64,000 bases of DNA from assembly GCA_031213475.1 (NCBI GenBank), contig JARUPZ010000027.1, positions 1,363,001-1,427,000 on the forward strand, read 5' to 3'. Every line of letters begins with the position of its first letter. Positions within the stretch are counted from its first letter, which is position 1. This stretch comes from Nereocystis luetkeana. Lineage: Eukaryota > Sar > Phaeophyceae > Laminariales > Laminariaceae. The notes beneath the pieces were generated by a model. It ran no database searches. It was not told where the DNA came from and saw only the letters and a list, made by a program, of their open reading frames with translations. The position numbers were made by a program, and so were the translations under genes. Shown here piece after piece: positions 36,375-48,720 of the stretch.

Positions 36375-39300
36375 GGAACAAGCACTAACTGCGGCGAGTG
36401 TCCAGAGACAAGTCGAGTTAGAGACATGGCAGGTGACCCAGTAGTCATACGCAGCGCACTGGATAGGCCAGGCTGGAATAGCTGCCCCAAAGACGAGCCC
36501 AGTGGCGGCCGTGACGCCGTGTTCCACGTTGACGATCAACAGTGAGCGCACAGACCTCATTCCGCGAGACTAAGCTAGCCTAGCCTTCGTACCGGTTGTG
36601 AAATGGACTACAAACCAGCGGAAACTGGTTTGGCCAACCGGTAAAAGCAAACAGAACAAAATCCATACTTTCACATCTCACCTGAACGCTGGAAGGCAAG
36701 GCACAACGCCCTCTCTTCAGCAGATGGCGATGATTGTGCGTCGAAACCAATCTCCCACTATCACCGACTGCGGCGGGTGTCCAGGGAGAAGTCAAAGTAA
36801 AGGCCTGGCAGGTGACCCAGTAGTCATACGCAGCTCGCTGGGTGATCCAGGCTGGAGTAGCTGCCCCAAAGACGAGCCCAGTGGCGGCCGTGACGCCGTG
36901 TTCCACTTTGACTATTAACAATGAGCGCACAGACCTCATTCCGCGAGACTAAGCTAGCCTAGGCTTCGTACCGGATGAAATGGACTACAAACCAGCGGAA
37001 ACTGGTTTGGCCCACCGATAGAAGCAAACAGAACAAAATCCATGATTTTACATCTCACCTGAACGCTGGAAGGCCAGGTAGAACGCCCTCTCTTCAGCAG
37101 ATGACGATTGGTTGGGCGTCGAAAGAAATCCCCCACTATCACTAACTGCGGCGGGTGTCCGAGGAGTCGTCGAGGTAGAGACATGGCAGGAGATCCAGTA
37201 GCCATACGCAGCTCGCTGGGTGGTCCAGGTTGGAGTAGCTGCCCTTATGACGAGCCCAGTGGCTGCCGTGACGCCGTGTACCCCTTTGACGACCAACAGT
37301 GAGTGCACAGACCTCATTCCGCGAGACTAAGCTAGCCTAGGCTTCGTACCGGTTGGGAAATGGACTACATACAAGCGGAAACTGGTTTGGCCAACCGGTA
37401 AAAGCAAACAGAACAACATCCATGATTTCACATCTCACCTGAACGCTGGTGGGCCAGGGAGAACGCATCCTCTTCAGCAGATGGCAATTTGTTATGCGTC
37501 GAACGAAGTCCCCCACTATCACTAACTGCGGCGGGAGTCCGAGCAGAAGACGAGGTAGAGACATGGCAGGTGACCCGGTAGCCATACACAGCTCACTGGG
37601 TGGTCCAGGCTGGAGTAGCTGCCCTTATGACGAGCCCAGTGGCTGCCGTGACGCCGTATTCCACTTTGACGATCAACAGTGAGCGCACAGGCCCCATTCC
37701 GCGAGACTAAGCTAGCCTAGGCTTCGTACCGGTTGGGAAATGGACTACAAACCAGCGGAAACTGGTTTGGCCCACCGGTAGATGCAAACAGAACGAAACG
37801 CATGATATCACACCTCACCTGAACGCTGGAGGGTCAGGTAGAACGTCCCCTGTTCAACACATGGCGATTGGTTGTGCGCCGAAAGAAGCCCCCCACTATC
37901 ACTAACTGCGGCTGGAATCCGAGCTGAAGACGAGGTAGAGACATGGCAGGTGACCCAGTAGCCATACACAGCTCGCTGAGTGGTCCAGGCTGGAGTAGCT
38001 GCCCCAAAGACGAGCCCAGCGGCGGCCGTGGCGCCGTGTTCCACTTTGACGATCAACAGTGAGCGCAAAGGCCTCATTTCGCGAGACTAAGCTAGCCTAG
38101 GCTTCGTACCGGTTGGGAAAAGGACTACAAACCAGCGGAAACTGGTTTGGTCCACCGGTAGAAGCAAACAGAACGGAACGCATGATATCACATCTCACCT
38201 GAACGCTGAAAGGGTTAGCAGAACGCACTCTCTTCAGCCGATGACGATTGGTTGTGCGTCGAAAGAAGCTCCCGACTATCGCTAACTGCGGCGGGAGTCC
38301 GAGCAGAAGACGAGGTAGAGACCTGGCAGGTGGCCCAGTAGTCGTGCGCAGCTCGCTGGGTGGTCCAGGCTGGAGTAGCTACCCCAGTGACGAGCACAGT
38401 GGCGGCCGTGACGCCGTGTTCTACTTTGACTATTAACAATGAGCGCACAGACCTCATTCCGCGAGACTAAGCTAGCCTAGCATTCGTACCGGTTGGGAAA
38501 TGGACTACAAACCAGCGGAAACTGGTTTGGCCCACCGGTAGAAGCAAACAAAACGAAGCGCATAATTTCGCAATTTCACCTGAACGCTGGAAGGCCGAGT
38601 AGAACGCATCCTCTTCAGCAGATGGCGATTTGTTGTGCGTCGAAAGAAATGGACTACAAACCAGTGGGAACTGGTTTGGCCCACCGGTAAAAGCATACAA
38701 AACGAAGCACATGGTTTTATATCTCACCTGAACGCTGGAAGGCCATGTAGAACGCATCCTCTTCAGCAGACGGCGATTGGTTGGGCGTCGAAAGAAGCCC
38801 CCCACTATCACTAACTGCGGCGGGAGTCCGATCAGAAGACGAGATTGAGACATGGCAGGTGACCCAGAAGCCATACGCACCTCGCTGGGTGGTCCAGGTT
38901 GGAGTAGCTGCCCCAGAGACAAGCCCAGTGGCGGCCGTGACGCCGTGTTCCACTTTGACGATCAACAGAGAGCGCACAGACCTCATTCCGCGAGACTAAG
39001 CTAGCCTAAGCTTCGTACCGGTTGGGAAATGGACTACAAACCAGCGGAAACTGGTTTGGCCAATCGTTAGCCGCACACAGAACGAAACGCATGATATCAC
39101 ATATCACCTGAACGCTGGTGGGCCAGGGAGAACGCCCTCTCTTCAGCAGATGGCGATTGGTTGTGCGTCGGAAGAAGCTCCTGACTATCGCTGACTGCGG
39201 CGGGAGTCCGAGCAGAAGACGAGGTAGAGACATGGCAGGTGACCCAGTGGTCATACGCAGCTCGCTGGGTGGTCCAGGCTGGAGTAGCTGCCCCAAAGAC

Positions 39301-40145
39301 GAGCCCAGTGGCGGCCGTGACGCCGTGCTCTACTTTGACGATCAACAGTGAGCGCACAGGCCTCATTTCGCGAGACTAAGCTAGCCTAGGCTTCGTACTG
39401 GTTGGGAAAAGGACTACAAACTAGCGGAAACTGGTTTGGCCCACCGGTAGAAGCAACCTACATGGAGCGCATGATTTGACATATCACCTGAACGCCGGAG
39501 GACCACGTACAACGCCTCCTCGTATGCAGATGGTTATTTGCTGTGCGTCGAAAGAAGTGTCCCACTAAAGCCAACTGCGGCGGGTGTCCAGGGAGAAGTC
39601 CAGGTAGAGACATGGCAGGTGACCCAGTAGCCATGTGCAGCTCGCTGGGTGGTCCAGGCTGGAGTAGCTGCCCCAAAGACGAGCCCAGTGGCGGCCGTGA
39701 CGCCGTGTACCACATTGACGATCAACAGTGAGTGCACAGACCTCATTCCGCGAGACTAAGCTAGCCTAGCATTCGTACCGGTTGTGAAATGGACTACAAA
39801 CCAGCGGAAACTGGTTCGACCAACCGGTAGAAGCTAACAGAACAAAACCATGCTTTCACATATCACCTGAAGGCTGGTGGGCCAGGGAGAACGCATCCTC
39901 TTCAGCAGATGGCGAGTTGTTGTGCGTCGCTATCACTAAACTGCGGCGGGTGTCCAGGGAGTTGTCTAGGTAGAGACCTGGCAGGTGACCCAGTACGTAG
40001 TTGTTTGGAGCTCGCCGGGTTGTTCTGCTTGTAGGAACTCCTCGAGTGGCGAACCCAGTGGCTGCCGTGACGCCGTGTCTCTCTTTGACGACGAACAGTG
40101 AGCGTTCATACCCCATTCCGCGAGACCACGCTAGCCTAGCCTTCG
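36375..40145. repeat. Tandem array of ten 380-bp units
   Basis: The marker aagctagcctag recurs at about 36571, 36951, 37329, 37709, 38089, 38469, 38998, 39378, 39758 and 40128, i.e. every 378-381 bases. The exception is one 529-base unit that carries an internal partial duplication (about 38560-38710). Units are about 90% alike. Flanking decay continues to about 40480. Confidence 0.95.
36580..40116 (-). other. Recurrent 80-90-codon minus-strand frame in the 380-bp array
   Basis: In most units an ATG frame starting MRSVRSLLIVKVEHGVTAAT runs to RAFYLAFQRSGEM and stop (e.g. 37048-37317, 37808-38077, 38717-38986, 39097-39366). The frame ends at cag|gtgaga, a good donor. Just before the ATG of the next unit is a ctagcttag, which could act as an acceptor. 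Joining units that way in the same frame gives a phase that hits a stop, so a repeated-exon protein is not supported. No family was recognised. Confidence 0.35.
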
Positions 40146-42005
40146 TGCTGTTTGGAACTAGTTCAACGATAGGGACATGTGATCAGCAAAGTGCTAGACC
40201 AACCGACACTGATGACGATATTGACGCCTTGTCGCCCTTGAGAAAGGAGGTACTTCTCAGTATCACTAGGCGCTAGTTCAAGTTGAGATGAGACGAGCAA
40301 CGCTTACAATGAGGTTACCGTCCAACCGGTTGCATCTATAGTATACGTCGAAATAAACCCGTCATCTCACACCTCACTCGAAAGCAAGAAGTCCAAGTAG
40401 AGCCCCCTATCTTTAGATGTTCTGTAATTCTTAGGTCGTCTTGCTTTATATGAGCCACCCTCCGTGCCCATTGGGTAATTTCTATGCAGAAAATCTCCTA
40501 CGTCGAAGGAGGTCTTGCCCGATCAGCGGCAGGGGTCCAGGTAGCTGGTTCCTCTGCATGCGGTAACTTGTTCTGTAGTGGTGGGCCAAACGGGCCGCTC
40601 GGTCGCAGTGCGCTGCCCCACGTCCTGAAAGGGTAACCCAGGTACCAAGCCGCCATCGCTGAAGCAAAGCCGCTAAGCGGACGCACGATGACAGTATCAG
40701 GGGCCTCAAATAGAAGTACCAACGCCGGTGTGCTGGCCTAAAAACCTTTAGTATTACCATACGACCACCCTACAGCCCGCAATCCGTATGTACAGCCGCA
40801 CGCCGTTCGACTCAGTGGAAACCGTCAAGACTATCACACCCAAGTTTCTCATGGAAGAGGAAGGAGCGTGGTAAGTAGCGTCGCTGTGGGATTAAGGTAA
40901 CAAGGTTATCGCAGAATGATGGTTTTGGGATCGGGAAACCTAGGCCGCAGGTGTCATTAGACCACCGGGTCGAGACGCTTGCTAGGTTGCATTCCGCAGT
41001 ACGTCGTACACGGCACCAGGTATTTCGGGTAAGCCTCGCTGCGCCAGACGGGCTAGCTGTCGGAGCGGCTGAACAACGTCGCGAAGGGAATTCGAATCTT
41101 CAATGCGTGGATTGCGCGGTTGGCGGCCTCGACGCCGTACTCCCTTTCGTGACTGTTTTTGTCGAACATGTGCGGAACTGGAAACAAGAGGTGACCTGAT
41201 TGACGTTGCTATTGAATCAGGCACCCGGGCGCTTGTTCCCCGCCTCGAACCACTTGGGTTCGATGTTCTTGCGAACTTTTATACGGGGTCAGGTATGGCT
41301 TGCGGCAGCACCCATACAGGTAGTTGATGTGAGACGGTTTTGACACGCTTGTAGGCAGAAAGGAATGGGGGGGGTGGGGTGGAAGCTCCCATGGGGGCGC
41401 CAAAGAGACGTAGAGAGGCGGGGAGGGGAGAGGGCGAAGCAGAAGGAGGCCGAGGGGGTTGAGGGAGGGGGCGCAGGGGCGGGGAGCGGGGTCGATAGTT
41501 GAGCGCGCCTGCCGCAAAAAGGAGTTGTGTAAGCACATGCGCGATCACAGTTACAGCGGCATGAAATGCGGCTGCTGGACGCTGTCGAACGAGGACCGGC
41601 GGAACGGGGGGGGTAGATCGCGGAAGCGGGAAGGAGGCAAACATGGGGCGAGGGCGGGGGGCATGGGCGATGCCCAGCTGGTGAGTGAATGAGGGCACGA
41701 GTTACGCGGTGCGGCGGAGCCAACCACACGAGCAGCCGATAACAGCACGAAAACAGCAGGGGGTAGAACCGAAGCAGGGAGTTCGGAGTGGGTCCTGAGC
41801 CATAAGTGGGGACCCAATCAGGGGTCGGTGGCCTTGACAGCACCAGATGCGACAGCTTTCCTACGTAGGCATAGAGGAGCAGGGTAGAGTAGATGCTGTT
41901 GAGCAAGGTCCTGGGGGAGGCGATGCGCGGTCAATTCAGGTTATGACCACAACCGCGGGTAGGAATTTGTCAAGAACTACAACATTAGAAGGCGAGGGCG
42001 ATCCG
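40146..42005. other. Flank of the 380-bp array, no gene recognised
   Basis: 40146-40480 keeps weak traces of the array unit. 41340-41700 is G-rich and open in several frames on both strands. Nothing identifiable. Confidence 0.55.
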
Positions 42006-42477
42006 AGGGGGGGGGGTGTACTCGATAGGAAATATGTACTCTATCTCATGCATGGCCGTAGTTGTATGACCATAGACCCTCGCATCCCTACAATGCCGGG
42101 ACGGAGCATGTCGGGTTTTCACCGACCAGGCAGACATTGCTTGCATCAAGCGCGAAGCACCGTGAGGTGTATGGCGAGTCGCATGAAGGGTGAGCTGCAT
42201 CCTACCAAGAACCGTTTTTGAGGCGGACTTGCATATGGATGACAGCTTCAATGAGTTGATTTAATTTCCGGTGTAGGCATTTCCAGAGATAGCAATGGGA
42301 GTACTATGTAACTGCCTCTTGGGTGCCTTACCATAAACTCTATGTGATACGATCATCCCACTTGTGCGGAGTAAAGGTTGTTCACCTCGCACGAACGATC
42401 CAACTCGACAACCAGCTGCGGTCGACCACCAAAAAAAAAAACGGTACGCTGGTTGTCTAGCTCACGGGGGAGGTTGT
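42006..42477 (+). mobile_element. LINE 3'-tail copy 1 (solo)
   Basis: Starts after a G-run with gtactcgat, then catggccgtag...ccatagaccctcg...ccgggacggagca, the same sequence found (reverse complement) at the 3' end of the LINE at 20.1-20.5 kb. It continues through gcggagtaaagg to a short inverted repeat (ctcgacaaccagc/gctggttgtctag) around an A-rich loop. No RT or endonuclease sequence precedes it. Confidence 0.85.
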
Positions 42478-42935
42478 ACTCATTACAATGCATGGCCGTA
42501 GTCGTTGGCCGTAGACCCTCGTATCCCTACAATGCCGGGACGGAGCACGTCGGGTTTTCACCGATCAGGCAGACATGGCTTGCACCAAGCGCGAAGCGCC
42601 GTGAGGTGTTTGGCGAGTAGCAAAACCACTTTAGAGACGGATTTTCTTGCATATGGACGACAGCATCAATGAATTGATTTAATTTCTGGTGTGGCCACTT
42701 CCAGAGACAGCAATGGGTTTACTGTGTAATTGCCTCGTGGGGGCCTCACCATATACACACTTCCTGATACGATCATCCCCCTTGTGCGGAGTAAAGGTTC
42801 TCCCCGCACAAAAATGATTTAACTCGACCGCCAGCCGCGGTAACCGCCAAAATAACAAAAAACGGTACCCTGGCTGTCTAGCTCACGCAGTGAGAGGCGT
42901 GTTTTACAGCGTCGTCGCCAACCGACGCCAACCCA
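42470..42935 (+). mobile_element. LINE 3'-tail copy 2 (solo, head-to-tail with copy 1)
   Basis: Same family and orientation as the preceding copy, with about 20 bases missing around gcgagtagcaaaacc. Its end is complete: gcgtcgtcgccaaccgacg followed by ccaaccca, then a (TA)n run to about 42985. Confidence 0.85.
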
Positions 42936-43254
42936 ACCCATATATATATATATATATTATATATAACCTAACCCTATATAATATATATAGTAGGGGGGGG
43001 GGCGTACTCATGTGTTGCTTGCCTTAGTCATTCGGCCATTGACCACGCATCCCTTTCGAGACGGAGCACGGGAGGGAGGGTCAAACCGCAATCGAGAATG
43101 GAGGAAACGTCGCGATCGCCACACGTTTTCATAAGGCGAGGGTAGCAGGGGCGTAGGGCAGATAATACAACGGTTTGGAGGGTCGTTGGCCGCATGCCAC
43201 CCCCCCCGTGGTTGTGTGTTCCTGGTTTGTTTCCTCTCCGGGATGGAGGCGTGA

Positions 43255-43765
43255 TTGGGGGGGGGGGGGGGGGGGGTACTCGATATAAAGCATAGTCGTA
43301 GGTGTATGACCATGGACCCTTGCACCTCTACAATGCCGCGACGGGACACGTCGGGTTTTCATCTACCAGGCAGATATTGCGCGAAGCGCCATGACGTGTT
43401 GGGCGAGTCGCATGAAGGGTGATCTGCATCCTACTAGGAACCGCTTGTGAGGCAGATTTCTTGCATGTGGATGACAGCGTCAATGGGTTGATTTATTTTC
43501 TGGTGTGGCCACTTCCAGCGACAGCAATGGGTATAATATGCAACTGTCTGGTGAGTGCCTTACCATAGACAGACCACGTGATACGATCATCCCCCTTGTG
43601 CGGAGTTAAGGTCTCCACCCCGCAAAAAATGTCGATCCAACTCGACCGCCAGCCGTGGTAACCGTAAAAAAAAAAAATTAAACGGTACCCTAGTTGTCTA
43701 GTTCACGCAGTGAGAGGCTGGTTTCAAGCGTCGTCGCCAACGGCGCTAACCCAACCTATATGATA
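43255..43765 (+). mobile_element. LINE 3'-tail copy 3 (solo)
   Basis: Starts after a run of about 19 G, with gtactcgatataaagc, and ends gcgctaacccaacctatat. It lacks a stretch in the middle (tgcaccaagc). It is separated from copy 2 by about 320 bases that include a related shorter repeat at 43000-43070. Confidence 0.85.
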
Positions 43766-44509
43766 CAGAGGTAAAAAGACAAAAAAAGTTATTCCTGCTC
43801 CATTTGAGTCAGAAACCGGTACATACTGAAACCAAGTAAAAACACACGCTACCTGAGGTGTTTCTGGCCGTGAGAAATCACAAACATGATTTGCTTTGCG
43901 CATGAACAGCAGCGAGCATTCTGAACAATGTAGAATATGTATCTACGTCGTATACGACATAATAATCGTATTTAATACGTTAATGCTTCGATTGATTTCA
44001 TGATCACGCTTACTCTTGCAAGTACAAGTACATAACAGCAGTAGTATCGGGCATATATTTTGATGTAACTGCTCGCAACCCATACCATTTCAGCATGCAG
44101 CAGCAGTATTTAAATGGGAAGAAACCTCGTGCGCCATACCAAACGTACTTGCCCCCCCCCCCCCGTTGGCAGCCGTGAAGTCTCGACCATCCTCGAGGAA
44201 CACCGCTTACACACGGTGGCACGAAGTTCCTTTGCGGTACTACTTCGTATATAATCAAAGGGAGCCCACCTCGACGCGGGGTGTCGCAGAAGAATTGCAG
44301 TCTGTGTCCGTCGTGCTGTGTACGAGCGTATCATATGTATGCCGATGTGGTGGGTCGTATGTACGTACGTAGAGTGGGGATGTCTGGATGGATGTCGGAT
44401 ATCTTCGTCTAGGGCGCATAGGAGGTTTTGTACGTACCTACCTGGTGTGCCCTCTGATTGGCTCAAAATTCGGCGAAAAGAGCTGAAAGCTACGCAGACA
44501 AAGGAGTAA

Positions 44510-44615
44510 TCCAGGTGTAGCTGGCCTTTTCAAGCCAAAATCAGGTACAAGTGAAGCTAGCCAATCGGAGGGATCCTGACGTGTGATTTGTACTTGATTT
44601 TGGTGCGTATCTGTT
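44510..44615. mobile_element. MITE family C, copy 2
   Basis: Ends CAGGTGTAGCTGGCC...GCCAAAATCAGGTACAA and TTGTACTTGATTTTGG, more diverged than copy 1. Confidence 0.7.
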
Positions 44616-44734
44616 TTTGGTAAACACTGGACCAGGTGTACTTGTTTTCGACTATTCAATAAAAGCCTACGGTAATATTTACCTGGTGAGATTTGTATGA
44701 GCTAGATATTTTACGAATGCAGACATTTGCCCCG

Positions 44735-44895
44735 GTGGGATCTGTATGAACTGCATTATCTGCACACGTTCGTGGTGTATGATCTGCATTGCATGCTCTG
44801 CGTATGTTCGCGGCGTATGATTTGCATGATCTGCACACGTTCGCGGCGTATGATCTTCATGATTTGCGCATGTTTCGACTCGTGGGATCTGTATA
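44735..44895. repeat. Minisatellite of about 40-46-bp units
   Basis: cacacgttcgcggcgtatgatctgcatgatctg-type units occur about four times, with one degenerate edge copy on each side. Confidence 0.75.
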
Positions 44896-45273
44896 ATGTG
44901 CCAGACTTTCGGTCTGCAAAATATTTCCATGTCGGCAGAAAATAATCTAAAAAGTAGATGCTCTGTCGTAGATTATGATACCTGGTATGTCTGAGGTGTG
45001 AAGACTCTGTGCATAAGTAGCTATCAGCAACACGACGGCAGATTTTGGTTGGGATCGGGCATGTATTGCGTGTTTTCGCGAGCGATTGTCAAAAACGAGC
45101 GCGAGTGGCCTCATAATACGCGCTGTCCAAGGTACAGTAGTATCTACGTACTCCGCTTGTTGTGTTGTGCGTCGGAAAGGTCCAAGCAAATCGCTTCACA
45201 ACGAAATGCTACGAGTATACCTGGTACATCCGTCTGCGTATGTGCCCGAACTCACCCGTGTTTGGCCTCCTCA

Positions 45274-45375
45274 TTAACCCTTTTTAGGGCAGCAGTCCCG
45301 TTTTGGGGACAAAGAAAGTACTAGAAATTTGACTGGGCTGTCCCCAATCTGGGACTGCAGTTCTAAAAGGGTTAA
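45274..45375. mobile_element. piggyBac-type MITE, copy 2
   Basis: TTAA at 45274-45277 and 45372-45375 flank a 94-base element starting CCCTTTTTAGGGCAGCAGTC, with the inverted partner ending CTAAAAGGG. It shares the GCAGTCCC and TTGGGGACA blocks with copy 1. Confidence 0.85.
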
Positions 45376-48300
45376 AGATTTCATCATCATCATCATCGAA
45401 TCGTCATACTCAATTCGTCTTCTCCACCATCTTTCTTGTTCCTTTAGATTCGAATCTAAACGGCAAACGGCAAAAAACGCAAATCCAAAGATATAACAGC
45501 ACAGCGACACAGCGGCTGTCCGGCGATGCCCCTCTCGGCCGATCGGTTGCTTATTATTATTCCTCTTGCCATCTGACAATGTGCAGCATGATCTTCAACA
45601 TGGATCACTCCTAACTTTCCCGAAAGAAGAAAACCTCGGAAACACTTATCGTACGCGGCTGAAGTCGCAAAACAATACCTGGCACCTGGTATGATATACG
45701 GCTACGCGTATGGACGTACGTACTCGAGACCGGAAAAATGAATATCACTCTGTTCCCTTTTATAAGAACCTATTGTGGACTAATTATTCAACCAAACGGT
45801 TATTATAATTCGGGACAGAGGGGTACCTGGTACCGTATCATTTTGGGAAATAATCGGGCTTAGAGCTCGGAGGGGATCTCGAAGAAACCTGAAAGGTCGG
45901 CGAGCCAGAGGGTGTACGAATACATGCGGGCCTACACATCAGGCTGGCGACTTTCTTCAGCCGGGCATATCTCAAGTATAATATAAATGATACCAGGTGT
46001 GATACAATGCAACCGGTTCACAGAGCGCGCTCGGCCACCACCACCGTCGAACATCAGCGACGGGCTCTGTCATCGCGTTCTTGAAATATGAAGAAAAAAA
46101 AATATCCGCGAAAAGCGGCGGCAGATATCTATCGCAGAGATAGATACGGCCTCCAGAGCCTGGTACGAGTTAAACAGCCATGGAAACGTTGCGCTTTATC
46201 CAGGTGGGAGGCACCAAGCGGCAACCACTACGACGGCAGGCAGCCAACCACAGCAGCGAACGCTCTACTCGCGAACAAGGCACTCCTCCTGTTTGTGCGT
46301 CTTCTGGTTTGTGGCGTTTCTCGTCACAGCAGGCACGCACTCGAAAATGTTTGTGAGGCAAGTGCTGCTACAGTAGAGATAACGGCGAGAGCGTGGGGTG
46401 AGACTCGTCGGCCCCCACAGGCACGCCGCCCGGCACGCTAGAGCACGAAGTTGCGCAGTATGCATCTGAATTGCAGTTGCATGTCTGTGTAGTTGCGCCA
46501 CTAACGTACACGAAACCGCAATCGTCACGTCTCACCTGCTGTAGCTCGCCATGGTTTCGGCATCGTTGTGTTTTGTCGAGCGCAGAGTAGTTTATAGTGG
46601 CACCTGCGGCCCATGGGTAGCTTTCATAAACGCGATCTCGTTTCCTGGAAATATCTAAAGACTGCCGTCCCAGCCTTCGCGCGGGCGAGATCGAGGCGCG
46701 CGCATGGGAGGGTTAGATGGGTGATGGTGGGCATGCCCGACGCTCGCCGTTCTGCGACAGGTAGCTGCATGGTCACGCCAACGGGTAAATTGGAGTTGGT
46801 TGTTGAGAGGCGTTCGCCGCAAGGGGGTTGGTATGTTTCTGACCAGGTGCTCTCCACTCTCCGCAGCCAGCTCATGGGCAGAGTCCTCCCAGTCACCGTT
46901 CCGCCTGACCCCTGCCCTTGTTGCCTATCGCATAACATGGGCTTCCGGTCCTTGTGATCTTCGAGGCTGGAGTCTGTGGTCTGGAGTCTTGAGGAAACTG
47001 GAGACTTCCACGAGTCAAAGTTGTCGAAATTTTGAAGTCTCCTCCCGGGGGCGAGAGGTGAGGTTGACATGAACCAGTGTTGTTCTACCTTACATACACG
47101 TATCTTTGGACGCAGAAGAATATGGGACGCGCTGCCGCGGAGGGCTCAGTGTGCTCGGTGCTCGTGGCCCCAAAAGCGTGCAGGATATGCGGAATATGGA
47201 ATAAGGCTTGCCCCCTCTTTTGTCGTTCGTACCACAGGCCCTGCGGTGTTGCCACCAATCGTGATGCGGAGCAGTCATCAACCATGACATGCGGTGTATG
47301 CGGGGTATCATACATACGGAATGTTTTTCTCCAAACGTGCCAATGGGGACTGAAATCCTAGTTTTTTCGGTGTCTAGACCCAAGGGGGGGTAACGATCCA
47401 CATAAATATACCCTGATTTCATTTTCCGTAAGATGCAAACCGGACGTTCGCTGGGGAAACAGGTGCGTTCTCTGCAGACCTCTTGATGAAAACAGCTGAG
47501 ATCGTTTTTTCGGTGACAGAATTTCCGAATCCGAGTTCTTTGAACGAGATGTGCAGGACAAAATACTTGGAATAAGAGTCATACTTCCTCTGTCCCATAA
47601 GTACAAGTGAGGTTACGTGGGGCGGATCGTATGACCCCAACTGTGGCGTTGACGATGCTGTACTTGGCGAAATTTAGAAATATAAAATCAAGGGAAGCGA
47701 AGAAAAAAATACTGATGAATATTTTCCCATACAATTTATGGTAAAAACTCACCTACCAAATACCCGGTACCCTTGTACCTCGTAATTCGTACCGATGTTT
47801 GGCCACTTTAGACCCGATTTTTGCTAAATTTGGCCGGTTTTTACCATGTCCGTGTTGGACCCAAGCGCTTTGGTGACAAATTGTTTCCAAGGCGTAGCTT
47901 GTCTGTTCGCAGGGAGAAAGCTGAAACGAAGAGGTCTAGAAGCTGAAACGAAGAGGTCTTGGCGTCATTTATTTGGTTTTTTCCCCCTGGTTTTCTAAAA
48001 CTTTTAAGTCTCGAATACGCGTATGCGTCGCGAATTAAAACCATTTTTGGGTCGACTTTTTTTTTCTGCCGCACTCCCACCTGGCGTGATGCACGTTTTT
48101 ATTAAAATGGCATTCAGAGCAGAAAACGGTAAACAAAACGATAAAACAATTGCCTAAATAATCGAACACGGTTAAGGGCCTGTGTAAGCGTAACCTCCAG
48201 TAGCTTCCCTATGTGGGACAGAGGAAGTATTTAGGCTTCTGTACTGTAGTGTAGTACTAAGAGGGCTAATGCACCCGAGGAAGCGCGATCGCGTGCTGTT

Positions 48301-48504
48301 GCCCTGTCCTTATTCTGATGTCGTATGAGTATGTATCGTACTTGTAGTGGATGCTCGTTGTTGAAGGTGGATGGCCAGCCGCAAAAGGAGATTCAAAGTC
48401 AGTCGTGGTCGGCAACCAGCTTCAGCGTGTAAAAAAACGTGCACCAGTAAAACGAGCAGCAAACACCAAAAGCCCGTTAACCCTCTCGGGACTCGAAGGG
48501 GCCA

Positions 48505-48720
48505 AGTGACGATCAAAAGTGACTATGGCCACAGCAACAGCCAATGCGTGATTCGGGGGGCGATACAATGGTTGGTGTCCGAGTTACAATGGTTGAAAGC
48601 AAGGAGTCGTACGGCACGGGTAGCAACACTATTCCGTACTCTGGGTGAGATTTTTGTGCGAATATAAATAAAAAATCGCAAAATTTCATGTATTTTTACT
48701 GGTTTTAAGCGCACATCCCC
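48505..48720 (-). repeat. Dispersed repeat D5, second copy
   Basis: Opposite-strand partner of the CCDC22 intron repeat at 8480-8935. Ends beside a C-run at 48717. Confidence 0.8.

Noticed and set aside
46613-47070. Overlapping 114- and 148-codon frames on opposite strands
   Set aside because: Neither shows motifs. Mutual openness suggests composition.
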